A DNA stretch of 64,000 bases, from positions 66,176,379 through 66,240,378 of the forward strand of contig NC_052360.1 in the NCBI RefSeq assembly GCF_009727055.1, read 5' to 3'. Of the stretch, positions 12,216 to 22,900 are shown piece by piece. Numbering within the stretch: position 1 is the stretch's first letter; each line of letters begins with the position of its first letter. A program made the position numbers and the translations under genes. The notes under the pieces are model-generated. The model had not been told where the DNA came from and ran no database searches. It worked only from the letters and a program-made list of their open reading frames with translations. This DNA comes from Benincasa hispida (taxonomy: Eukaryota > Streptophyta > Magnoliopsida > Cucurbitales > Cucurbitaceae).

Positions 12216-12537
12216 CAAGTGAAGCAGCAAAAAAAACAGTATGGCTCAGAAAATTCCTAACTGATTTGGATGTGGTTCCAAATATGCACTTGCCAATCAA
12301 CCTGTATAGTGATAACAGTGGAGCAATTACAAACTCAAAGGAATCTTGAAACCATAAACATGGAAAGCACATCGAGCAGAAGTACCATCTCATCAGGGAA
12401 ATTGTATACAGAGGAAACATGATCATCACGCAGATAGCCTCACAAGACAACTTAGCGAATCCATTTACGAAGGCCCTCTCGGCTAAAGTGTTCGAGGGTC
12501 ACCTAGTAGGATTAGGTCTACGAGATACTCATAACTA
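12216..12537 (+). pseudogene. Ty1/copia RNase H, C-terminal part (copia-1, right part)
   Basis: Starts with the second CAAGT copy and at once continues the RNase H frame left at 1081. Recognisable blocks are VWLRKFLTDLDVVPNM, a SDNSGA stretch, HGKHIEQKYHLIRE, IASQDNLANPFTKAL and AKVFEGHLVGLGLRD. The frame ends at the TAG at 12536. One in-frame TGA (near 12348) interrupts it. The exact resumption proves that the 11-kb insertion interrupted a once continuous copia gene. Confidence 0.9.
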
Positions 12538-12538
12538 G

Positions 12539-12557
12539 GGCAAGTGGGCGAGTTTAT
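12539..12557 (+). other. Polypurine tract of copia-1
   Basis: GGCAAGTGGGCGAG lies between the RNase H stop and the start of the LTR, a position and composition typical of copia elements (AAGTGGGAG-like). Confidence 0.6.
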
Positions 12558-13597
12558 TGTTGGGAATGGCCTAAACTCGCATTTCCTAAATGTTGTTAAC
12601 ATATTCTATTTATCAATAAAAATGTTGTTGAGTTTTTATTAAATAAATTACTATTGATATTGCATACTTCTATGAAATCCCATAAGAAAATCCATGGCTA
12701 TAACATGAATACATTCACTTTATATGGTGACATAAAAATGGATCAAATTTTAGTTTGTAGTCAAAATGGTCAAGTATACGGATGAGATTCGGTACCTCAT
12801 CCTAGTAACACTATTGGATGCGGCCCATTTTGTATACTGATACAAATGATGTGATCCAAAAATCATTCATATAGAGACCTGTGAGCCGAGGCATCCTGTG
12901 CAATGAGTTTGCATAAGACCGGACCTCAAAATAGTTACTTTTCTTTATAACAACCGTTTACTGTTAAAACTGACTATCTCAAGCTCAATGACCTAAGGTA
13001 ACTCGATCTTAATCTTGAGCTAACTATGAACTTCTGTTTAATTGAGATTATCCTTTGATCTGCATAAGTGACAATAGTCTAATAACACTGCTCAATAAGC
13101 CTCCCATTTTGAAGATAAGACCCGATAGATAACTGGGGATATAAATTTGCTATATGAAATTCACTCCTACCCGATTTAGGATTAGCAGGTGGGTTGTTCT
13201 CTTAAATGCAGATGCCTTGTCTTAAACAACGGGGTTCCGCCCTCTCATGAAAGAAAGGGTTATGATTTATAATTTGAACTATAAATCAATTGTTCAATGG
13301 AGGATCAATGGGAAATTAAGGAGCAAGATCTATTTACAGGGGTAAAACGGTAATCTTTGACCCAGCTGTAAATACGAACGACCTGTGAAGGATTGACTTA
13401 CCAATTATGGTTAAAATGGACAGAAATATCTCTACAGTGAGGAGAGTTCAACTATCGAGCTATAGTGGAATATCTTGGTAGTTAACGAGTAGTGATTAAT
13501 TACAAGTCGTTGGAGTTGATGATCTATAAGTCCATAAGGTCCCTCTACTAGCTCGTAATTTAGATTAGTAAATTGAGTAATCTTGATAAGATTTGAA

Positions 13598-14021
13598 ATT
13601 AGGGTTTAGAATTTGAAATGTTCAAATTCAATTAGGGTTTACTATTTATTGTATTCGATACAATTAAAATGTTAACTTTTATCAAAATTAAACAAAATTG
13701 AAGAAACGATTAATGTTTAAAATATAATTTAAATATTAGTTGTATAATATTAATTTCATTATGATGGAATTTTTTTTATTAATTTAATATTAGATATTAA
13801 ATTACCAAAATTAATTAAAATATTTAATTAATTAGTTTTATTTAAAAATTAATTAATTAAATTCATTTTTATAAAACTAATAAATCAAATTAAATAAGTT
13901 TAAACATTAATCGTTTCTACAATTTTGTTTAATTTCGATAAAAGTAAACATTTTAATTGTATCGAATACAATAAATAGTAACCCTAATTGAATTTAAACA
14001 TTTCAAATTCTAAACCCTAAT
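13598..14021. repeat. Long inverted repeat (fold-back) inside the copia-1 LTR
   Basis: The arm 13598-13719 reads ATTAGGGTTTAGAATTTGAA and onward; the arm 13901-14021 is its reverse complement with about half a dozen differences over 121 bases. The 180-base spacer is almost pure A/T. Transcribed, it would form a long hairpin. No clear target duplication was seen at its ends. Confidence 0.85.
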
Positions 14022-14529
14022 CTCCGTATTTGGAAATCTCCACTATGATATAAGCCACTTTATTCATTCAATTCTATTTTCTCCATAAAGTAGGAGCTGG
14101 CCTTCATGCAAGCTATGAATGTGCATAATGAAAGCTCTATAAATTAAAGTGCTGAGTTGAATAATTGATTCATGCTTACAAGACTTCCTTAAAGAACTCT
14201 GCAGAAATCAACTACCCTTCAAACCCTCTTCATATCTTATATACATCCAGCTCAATTTAGTGTTTCCACCACACAATCCTTGCAAGACAATAGTAAAGAA
14301 GATTTTCGTGGTGTTCTTCATGAACTGAATGAAAATGGTGAACTGATATGGTTTTTCAATGTTTTGGAAATTGAATCTTTTCAATTATATTGTAACTCTT
14401 GTAATCGGCTCTTGTTTGATGGACCTTAATATGTGTTTAAGAATCTGTAATTCTTCTGGAGTCATTAGAGTTGCAATTAGGGTGTAAATGAAGAAAGAAA
14501 TGAAGAAGGTCGAAGCAGCAGGAACTGGA

Positions 14530-14770
14530 AATTCGAATTTCTGCTAGATACTCGATGCTCGATGGAATACTCAATGAAATTTCATGAAATACTCGATGGT
14601 ACTCGATGCGTTTACTTGATGATATTTCATGAAATACTCGATACTCGATGCATGATGCCCTACTCAATGGTCGATGGCATCTATTCGATGGTATTTTTGT
14701 GAAATATTTGATGTTCGACGACGTTTGATGTCATACTCGATGCACACTGGCATAATCGATGTTGGTTGCC
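14530..14770. repeat. Degenerate array of ACTCGATG words
   Basis: CTCGATG or one-base variants occur about a dozen times, often next to TTTCATGAAATA. Spacing is irregular, so this is a low-complexity array rather than a clean tandem repeat. It lies in the 3' part of the copia-1 LTR. The minus frame 14437-14667 is a by-product. Confidence 0.7.
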
Positions 14771-14899
14771 TTCTGATACCCAATGGGTTTTCTCGGTTCA
14801 AGGCAATCCGAGTGGTCCAGAAGCTTATTAAAGCCAGTTTTGCTATTTTTTGTAATAGCTAGGTCTTTGTTTGCTTGGAAATGCCAAAACCAAAACCAT

Positions 14900-16398
14900 A
14901 TCAGTTTTGTGTTTAATTATTTATGCATTTGATGTATGTTATAATTAGATAACTTTTCCGTCAACTTAAATATCTTAAACTAGACAGAACCCGCCTTACA
15001 CAAAAGGTCCCTTATAGATAGATTTGCTACACTTTAACCTTTTATTGGCCAATTTAATCCTATAAAACTGAGTAAAAGATTAAAGCCTTAGGATTACTAA
15101 TCATATTAGAACCGTGATCTTAGGTCTATGTGATCCAAGTTTTAAACATTTTAAAATCATGAATTAAACCTAAGTGAGCATGCATGTCTTTCTTATTTCT
15201 TTTTGTTCTAATTTCTCTTTAACTTTTAAAAAGAAACAACTAAAAAACCATTGCGCACAACAAGGTATTTATAATGCTTATAAAGAAACCTATGTGTCAT
15301 GCTTCATGCAATGTCCGGTGATTACTATACATAACTTTTATATAACGCGTAATAACCAAACAAACATGCTATCATTCACCCTTATACTATAACAATTATA
15401 ATATAAAGATGATGCATGTGAATGCTTTTTATACATGCATATATATAACTCTTATATTATATGATGCATGAGTGTGCTCTTACTTAACTAAAACATACTT
15501 CTTTAGATTATAACAATTACAATAAAGAGATGGTGCATGATCATTGCATAACCTAAGGTGGGATTTATTATATGTGCATACCATATGACATATAATAAAC
15601 ATACATCGCATGTAATAAATAAAGGATGAATGGACCGGGATGAGCCTTTACAAAAACTAGAATGAAATAACCCTATCTATTATATTTTTCATCGAGCGAA
15701 CCGGTTCACAGACGAACAGGGTCTTGAACCACGAGGAGGACTCCATCGTGTTGTAAATGCCGAAGGTGGACGATCGCCCAGCGCGCACTAGACGATAGAC
15801 ATAAAAACTAAATGATCACGTAGATGACAATGAGCTGCAAAGCCTGATCATCTATGTGATCGCTCAACACTGCAACAGGTAAAAAATTTACCTTATGTTA
15901 CTGAGCGATCGTTTAGTCAATTACTAAGCGATGAAGCTTGCTGACCTAAACGATCGTCTAGTGCGCACGCGCATTAAACGATACGTGAGCATCACATCGT
16001 CTACACGACCCGATACTCAGCGATCACGTACCCGATCATCTGCACGATACGATCAACAGCGATCGTGTACCCCATCGTCTACACAATGCAATCAACCCAT
16101 GATCGTCTCCTTCCTCAAAGAACTGTAACGCTTGCTTCGATCTTCTTCACGAATGACTCAAAACTCAAATAAACTTTGAATTACTTACTCGGTAATGATT
16201 ATTCATGCCAAAAAACGCAGGGGCCTTTACAAACAACTATAAACATCAAAGAATTAATTCAAACTGAAACAAACATCCACGAAAATATCCATTAATCTAC
16301 ACATCCACGGCAATTTAACAGTTAAACAGAGTAGAAATGCACCCACTTTGAATGTATATGTAATTCGTTGCAACAATGAAATTAGAATATAAGAACCT
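14900..16398 (-). mobile_element. Leader region of a minus-strand copia element (type B), truncated at left
   Basis: Lies inside the primer site of the type-B element at 16399-16411, so in that element's direction it follows the 5' LTR. The stretch around 14950-15190 (TCCGTCAACTTAA, ACCTAAGTGAGCATGCATG) reappears at 62395-62515 near another copia fragment. No gag is found here. At 15385-15545 two degenerate copies of a CTATAACAATTATAATAAAG...GATGCATG unit lie about 115 bp apart. From 15700 to 16110 the sequence is packed with CGATCG-type words. Confidence 0.55.
15740..16110. repeat. Cluster of CGATCG / GATCGTTTAG words
   Basis: Palindromic CGATCG occurs repeatedly, commonly as ACGATCGT, GCGATCGT or with CTAG/TTAG beside it, among GATGATC and CACGTA words. 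A similar cluster is found at 16855-17035 inside the type-B LTR and a weaker one at 59940-60100 in the plus-strand copy. The open frame 15931-16128 here looks like a by-product of the repeats. Confidence 0.65.
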
Positions 16399-16411
16399 GG
16401 ATCTGATACCA
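16399..16411 (-). other. Primer binding site of the type-B copia element
   Basis: The minus strand reads TGGTATCAGATCC directly after the LTR end CCTTCA plus two bases. It matches the initiator tRNA-Met site used by plant copia elements (TGGTATCAGAGC) with a small change. Confidence 0.8.
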
Positions 16412-16413
16412 AT

Positions 16414-19400
16414 TGAAGGAACTCTTAACGAAGAATATCCATAGCGCATTCGGATCTTTCTGATTTCACCGTCACCAAAATACAACATATACATTCGAAC
16501 ATACAGTTCTGCAAACAAAAAGTAATTAATGGCATGCTTTGAACACTAAAGAATAAGGGAAAGAGTTCTTATACCAGTTGAAGATGCTCTTCAAGCTTTG
16601 GAACTCAACGCAGCAAAAGAAATCTAAGCGATCTACTATCGCCCAACAAATGCGTCGGTTGCAGTAGCACAATCAATCACAAACAAATGAATGCAATGGG
16701 GACGACACCACCAAAATTGAGCCCTTGGTATTCTCGGAGTGAGAACCCAAAGTATGGTCTTTGGTGAGTTTGATAGAGGTAGGAGGAAGAACTAATTGTG
16801 TAGACGATAAGCAAGTGGGAGAGAAAAGGAAACTATCGTATAGCTAAATGCTTATCATTTAGAAGAAGTACTTAACGATCATTTAGGAAAAGGTAACGAT
16901 CGTAAAACACGACACACTAAACAATCGTTTAGGAAACCTAAATGATCATCTAGGAACTAGCGTGCGATCGTTTAAGCGCGAGATGTGTGATCGTTTAGGC
17001 ACTGAGCGACTTATGCGATCGTTTATGTTACCATATCGATGCAAAAAAATTTCGAACCTTTTGAACTTTTGCAAAATGAAACAAATTTTCATTTTATTCT
17101 TCGGTTACAACAACCTATGCGGCTGCTCCCACTAACGCACATCCGAGAGAAATTTTAGGCCCATTATCATGTAATTAACCAATTAAATAATTAATAAATA
17201 TAATCATATTATATTCTTATCCTATAGTTTGATATCACATATCTACTATAGTAATTTCTCCCCTACTTGATATAAATCATATTTATATCTAATTTCCTCC
17301 AAAATAATGTATCTAATTCATTTAGCCAATTAATATATAATTAACCAGTCCAATTATATCATATATAATCGAATTTCCTCTTGTCAATTTGAACATTTTA
17401 AATTAACCCAAATACTGATTCTCGACTTTATCCAAGCTACCCAGGGGACCTAATGGACCCGTGGCTCGAAGCTCCAACGGTCTGTGAATAGCTGATTAAA
17501 CTCTTTAGCCACGAGATCCACCATCCATTAACTGTCAGGCATTCCACTAAAGATCAATAGCTGAACTCTTCTTACCATAAATATATTTCTGTGTCCATCG
17601 GATATAGCCAATCATGAGTACGATGACCCTTCACAGATGCTCATAAGTACAACTGGGCCAATTTACCGTTTTACCCCCGTAGTTACATCTCAATCCTTAA
17701 GTACCACCGATTCCTCTAATGAATTGTAGGATTGTATCAACAATAGCGAAAGCACAAGGATCATCTAAGCACTCAAATTCACTAATTTTCGCAAAATATA
17801 AAGCATGCTTTTGCAGAATATATGAGTTTCAAGACATACCTCTTGTAGAACTTCTTCAAAGCTCCTTCACCAGCTGCAATCTTCTCCAAATCTTATTGTA
17901 GACCACCTCAAGAACTTCTCCACTATTCTATAGGTGCTCTAGATTGAGTTGTGGGACTCAAAACAAGCTTGAATCAAGGGATGAAGGAGAAAAGCTCATT
18001 GCAGCAACCTTGTTGAAGAATCTTTCTTCAAACGAAATTTTCTCTAAAATTTTCTATGGATTGCATGCCCGATTTTCACTCCAATCTCTACGTTACATTG
18101 CAGATCAACATGCAAAGAGAAGAGTTACATGAGTTGCAGCTCATGCTTGGGGAAGACAAGGCAAAGATATTGCCATTTGAGTGAGCTACTTGGTAATGGA
18201 TAATGGAAAAACCTTTTTTTCCATTTAAGTGTTTTGTTTTCTTTTCCATATTCAATTTTATCTCAAAAAATTAAATTTTGATTTTAAAATGAAAATTTTA
18301 ATTAATTTCATAAACTAATTATTAAATAAAGCTTAATTAATTTAATATCAAATATTAAATTAATTTTAACACATATCCATCTTTATATATTTAAATCATA
18401 TTTAAATATATAGATTCTCCTATTCCGTTTAATTCTAAAATTAAGCATATAATTATATCTCATATAATTACTAATTCTTTTAATTCTAATTTGAACGTTT
18501 CAAATTAACTTATCACGTTATTCTAGAGCTAGTTCGTTAAGAGCTAGTAGGGGGACCTCGCGGACCTACAGATCATGGGCTCCAACGATCCGAGATTAAT
18601 TGGCTAAACTCATTAGACTAAATTAATCCATATTCGTTAACTAATGGGTCATTCCACTAAAGCCCATAGTTGCATTCCACTCACTGTAGATATATTATAT
18701 CCACATGATTTAACCATAATCAACAAGTTGATCCTTCACCGGTTGTTCGTAATAATGGTTGGGTCAAATATCTGTTTTATCCCTGAGATTACATCTTATT
18801 CCTCAAGTTCCTACTGATCCTCTAATGAACAACTGGTTTGTGATCCAATCACCAAACCAAACTCTCTCAACCTAGTGAGAGGGTCGGGTCCCTTATTTAA
18901 GACTTGGATTCAGTACTTGAGAGAACAACCTTTCTCCTATCCCTAAATCAGGTAGGTGTTAACTCCGTCTTATACCCTATGTCCCCAGCTATCTATCCGA
19001 TCTTACCCCTGAAATGGGAGTCTTATTGAGCCGGCGCTGTTGAGCCAACCCTTAACTATGCAAATCTAAGGGCAATCTCGAATAAATAGGAGTTCATAGT
19101 TAGCTCAGAATTAAGATCAAGTTACCTAGGCCATCTAGGTGAAATAGTCAGTCTTAAATAGTAAACAACATTATAAAGTAAGAGTGACTTATTTCTTGGT
19201 CCTGATCTTATGCAAACTCATTGCATAGGACGCCCCCACTCCTCATGTCATAACATGTACAAATTAGGATCACATCGTATGTAGCACTTTACAACCCTTT
19301 GTAACAACTACAAAGTAGGCCGCATCCAATGGAGTTACCAGAATAAGGTACCCAACCTCATTCATGTACCATAGATCATTTTTACTATTTACTCGAACCT

Positions 19401-20340
19401 GATCCACTCTTACGTCTCCACATAAAGTTCAAGTACTCATACAATAGTCAAGGGTCTTAGTTTGTTGGATTTAGACTTTCGTATAATTTATGAAATCAAT
19501 AACAAGTATATTGATTAAAGAAAATGTTTATCATTTTACAAACTGCGAGTTTTTAGGACATAAAACCCAACATGAACAATACAACATAGTCCAACTATGT
19601 GTGAACACTTCTCGGGCCAAGAAAAGGTGTGTGGTGCCACATCGTTCAAGCCCTGGAATCAGCCCTTAAGGGAGCTATCTATTTACTTACCCTTGCCTCG
19701 GGGAAGGAGTGAATTCCATCTTGTGTACTGATTTCCCAATATCAAATCAAAATAATAGGTTTGAATCGACAACTTGTCCACTCGCACTCATACAAATCAA
19801 AGGACCGCCCTCAATGGCAGGAGTTTCCCAACTCACTCAAGATTGAGGTCATGTTACCTATGGTCATCCTAGTGAAGTGAAGTCTCTTGTCATAAATGAA
19901 TGTTAATAACGAGACATTAACACTTCGTGGTCAGGTCTTATACAAACTCTTTATATAGGACGCCCCCGCTCACATGTCCCCAACACGAATGATCAGGATT
20001 AGACCATCTATGACAAGTCACAACACTTGTGATCATTCCACAAAGCGGGCCGCATCCGTAGCATTACCAGGATAAGGTTTCCCTTTTATATCCATATACT
20101 ACAGACCATTTTGGTTATCACTCAAGACATGATCCACTTGTATGTCACCACATATATGCTTAAGTTACATACAAATAACCAGGGATTTTATGTTTATTGG
20201 TTTGTGGTAAAGTAAATAAAACATGCAACTGAGCAAAATATAAGATGTGAAGTAAAATATCATATATTATACAACACAAGCGTTCGTATAAACTGTTTAC
20301 AAACTACAGGACTCGAGACTGTAGGGCATCAACCCCAACA
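16414..20340 (-). repeat. 5' LTR (type B) of a minus-strand copia element, interrupted by a solo LTR
   Basis: Read on the minus strand it starts TGTTGGGGTTGATGCCC at 20340 and ends CCTTCA at 16414, before the primer site. Without the nested solo LTR it is about 2.07 kb, close to the 2.16-kb plus-strand copy at 58408-60562, with which it shares long stretches (CCAATAAACA, ACTTAAGCATATATGTG, GGATGCGGCCCGCTTT). Right of it the copia-2 leader begins in the opposite strand, so this element probably inserted into copia-2. Confidence 0.8.
17725..19572 (-). repeat. Solo LTR (type A) nested in the type-B LTR
   Basis: An 1848-bp block with TG at its left and CA at its right, homologous along its length to the LTR at 55246-57026. 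It interrupts the type-B LTR at a point where the B copy at 59230-59250 is continuous. Flanks are TGAAT (17720-17724) and TGAAC (19573-19577), a 5-bp duplication with one mismatch. No internal region is present, so it is a solo LTR left by recombination. Small frames inside (17944-18132) are not genes. Confidence 0.85.
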
Positions 20341-20878
20341 GTAGTTCATAGTAAGTGGGTGAAAGAAATGTGTCAACGTATAGTACGGTCTCCTTCATTA
20401 GTTTGAACCGTGAGATTCCTATGTTGCGTCTACTATCATTTTTAGGCGGCACTACTTAGTCGTTAACAGTGGCGGTCCCTTCGAAGGGTTGTAACATACG
20501 ATTTGGAACAACCCAAGCTTCAAAAATGAATAGAGCCTTATAGTTCCGTCTTGCACATTGTCTTCCAATTCGGAGGCATGTTCGTACCGTTCTATAAGAT
20601 CTGAAAATGACAGGTCACACTTACAGAATTACTAAATGTTAGTAAGTTCTTGACCGAAAAATGGTAACTAAATGACTGTTGGAATATGAGTCTGGAGACA
20701 GTGTTTAATCAAGAATGTCTTGCTGTAGTGAAGGGATATTTGACTGCCTCAGGTAGCACTTATTCTAAATTACTATAGTATATTTGCAAATAAATAAAGA
20801 TCTATGGGTATTTTATTAATTTTTGCTAAAAATTGGATTTGGATGCACTTTAATAATAGAATTTGTTTATTTTTCAGC
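20341..20878 (+). mobile_element. Leader of copia-2 between lost 5' LTR and gag
   Basis: Non-coding stretch starting GTAGTTCATAGTAAGTGGGTG. It matches, in opposite strand, 61500-62060 next to the minus-strand gag fragment, including AAATGTGTCAAC, CGTGAGA, GTTCCGTCTT and TTAGTAAG words. This identifies it as the 5' leader of the same copia family. Its 5' LTR is missing, replaced by the minus-strand type-B insertion. Confidence 0.7.
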
Positions 20879-21745
20879 ATGTCAAACTCAAGCATACACT
20901 TTCTAGCTTCTGACAAATTTAACGGAGAGATTTATTCCAACTAGAAGTCAAATTTAAACACGACGGTAACAGTTGATGATCTAAAGTTTGTGTTAATGGA
21001 GGAATGTCCTCCTATTCCCAATTCGATGGCAAACTGAAGCGTTCGAGATGCATATGATAGGTGGGTAAGAGCGAATGAAAAGGCTAGGGCCTATATCTTA
21101 GCGAGCATATTTGATGTGCTCAATAAGAAACATGAACCCATGCCCACAGCCCGTGAAATTAAGGCGTCATTACAGGATATGTTTGGGCAACCGTCATCTT
21201 CTGTTCGACATAAGGCTATAAATATGTTTATAACTTGAGAATGAAAGATGGAACCAATATCCAGGAACATTTCCTAGACATGATGGTTCAGTTTAATGTC
21301 GTTAAAACTCACTGGGCTACCATAGACGAGACTAGTCAAGTTAGTAGATATTAGAGACTCTTTCGAAGAGCTACCTAACCTTTCATACTAATGTCGTGAT
21401 GAATAAGATACGTAACAATTTGACTACTTTATTTATGAACTGCAGACTTATCAGTCAATGATAAAATTAAAAGAGAGTGAAGTACTTCATGTTTCACGTC
21501 AAAAGAAATTTCTAAAGGGTTCTTCGTTAGGAACGAAACCTGCTGACAAAAAGAAGTCTGCCCCTTCTTCATCTAAAGACAAAAATGTACAGAAAAGAGA
21601 AAGGGAAAAAACAACCCACTGCAAAGAAAAACAAGGCTCCCAAAGGAAAATGTTTCCATTGTGGAGAACACAGGCACTGGAATCGGAACTACCCGAAGTA
21701 TTTAGCTAAGAAGAAAGTGAAAAAGCAAACCAGGTAAATCAGATT
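20879..21745 (+). pseudogene. copia-2 gag with zinc knuckle
   Basis: Begins ATG TCA AAC with the typical LASDKFNGE start of this gag family. A TAG follows at 20941, where Trp is usual. The middle (MEECPPIP, ARAYILASIFDVLNKKHEPM, MFGQPSSS, YNLRMKDGTNIQEHFLDMM-like text) needs several frame changes. The RNA-binding knuckle at about 21649-21700 reads CFHCGEHRHWNRNYPKY; the last Cys of the CX2CX4HX4C motif is Tyr. The protein would coat element RNA in virus-like particles; this copy cannot be translated whole. Confidence 0.85.
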
Positions 21746-22150
21746 TACTTGTATTTGCAACATGTTTAGTAGAAAATTCTCACTCGACCTGGATATTAGA
21801 TTCAGGAGCTGCTAACCATGTTTGCACTTTTTTATAGGAAACTAGTTCTTGGAAGAAAATTTCAGAGTATGAAATGACTTTCAAGGTGGGAACGAGGGAA
21901 GTTATTTCAGCAGAAGCAGTGGGAGTTATCAATTTTTTTTTTTTGGATATTTTTTTTTCTTGTTAAGAAATGTATATTATGTACCAAAGATGAAAAGAAA
22001 CTTAATTTCTATTTCATGTCTACTTGAAAATATGTATAAAGCATTTTTTTGAAGTTAATGAAGTGTTCGTTTCTTCAAGAGGTGTTCATATTTGTTCTAC
22101 TAGACTTGAAAATAACTAGTATATGTTAAAACCAACTGAAGCAAAAGCCA
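21746..22150 (+). pseudogene. copia-2 protease region
   Basis: TWILDSGAANHVC near 21790-21830 is the copia aspartic protease active site (Asp-Ser-Gly) and looks intact. A TAG follows within a few codons, and downstream text (ISEYEMTFKVG, VYYVPKMKRNLISISCLL) is readable with frame changes and a T-rich insertion at 21930-21960. Confidence 0.8.
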
Positions 22151-22179
22151 TTTTAAATATAGAGATGTTTAAAACGACT

Positions 22180-22900
22180 GAAACTCAAAATAAAAAACTG
22201 AAAATTTTCTCCTGCCTATCTTTGGTATCTCAGACTTGGTCAAGTAAATCTCAACAGAATTGAGAGATTAATTAAAAACGGTCATCTAAATCAGTTAGAA
22301 GACATCTCTTTACCTTCTTGTGAGTCATGTTTTAAAGGGAAAATGACTAAAAGATCTTTTACTGGAAAAGGTCTTCATGTCAAAAAACCCTTCGAACTTA
22401 TACATTCAGACCTTTGTGGTTTAATAAATGTAAGAGCACGAGAGGAATATGAATATTTTGTCAGATTTATTGATGACTATGCTAGATATGACTATATTTA
22501 CTTAATAAGTCACAAGTCTGAAACTCTTGAAAAGTTCAAGGAATTCAAGATCAAATAGAAAACTTATTAGGTAAATTAATTAAAACACTTCGATTAGATT
22601 GAGGCGGTGAATATATGGATTTATAATTCCAGAACTATTTAGTAGATCATGGAATTCAATCCCAACTCACAGCACCTAGAACATCACAATAGAACGGTGT
22701 TGCAAAAAAGAAAACTGAACCTTGTTAGACATGGTTCGATCTATGATGAGTTTTGCTTAGTTACCTCAATTCTCTTGGGGGTATGCAATACAGACTACGG
22801 TATATATCCTGAACATAGTTCCCTCAAAAATTGTTTCTAAAACACCGTATGAGTTATGGAAAGAACGTAAGGGTAGTTTGCATTACTTTCGGGTCTGGGG
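22180..22900 (+). pseudogene. copia-2 integrase
   Basis: Pre-integrase zinc region WYLRLGQVNLNRI and CESCFKGKMTKRSF: both His of the usual LWHLRLGHI block are lost. Core: first Asp in HSDLCGLINV, second Asp in RLD followed at once by a TGA and GGEYM. The catalytic Glu of the usual NGV-x-E-R motif is Lys (NGVAKKK). Stops at 22558, about 22600 and in the NGV region break the frame. It would have inserted element DNA into the genome. Confidence 0.88.

Larger units (their letters stand above)
12558..14860 (+). repeat. 3' LTR of copia-1 (right end approximate)
   Basis: Begins TGTTGGGAATGGCC after the purine tract. Its first part (CTAGTAACACTATTGGATGCGGCC, GACCTAAGGTAACTCGATCTTAATC) shares text with the other copia LTRs in this window. 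A TATA-like CTATAAATTAAAG lies near 14140-14155. The 5' LTR is outside the window, so the right end cannot be fixed by pairing; it is set before the change of sequence type at about 14860. It contains a long inverted repeat and a run of CTCGATG words, listed separately. Confidence 0.7.

Noticed and set aside
15931..16128. Arg/Ser/Thr-rich frame of 65 codons
   Set aside because: Produced by the CGATCG word cluster, which by chance lacks stops in this frame; no start context or conservation can be seen.
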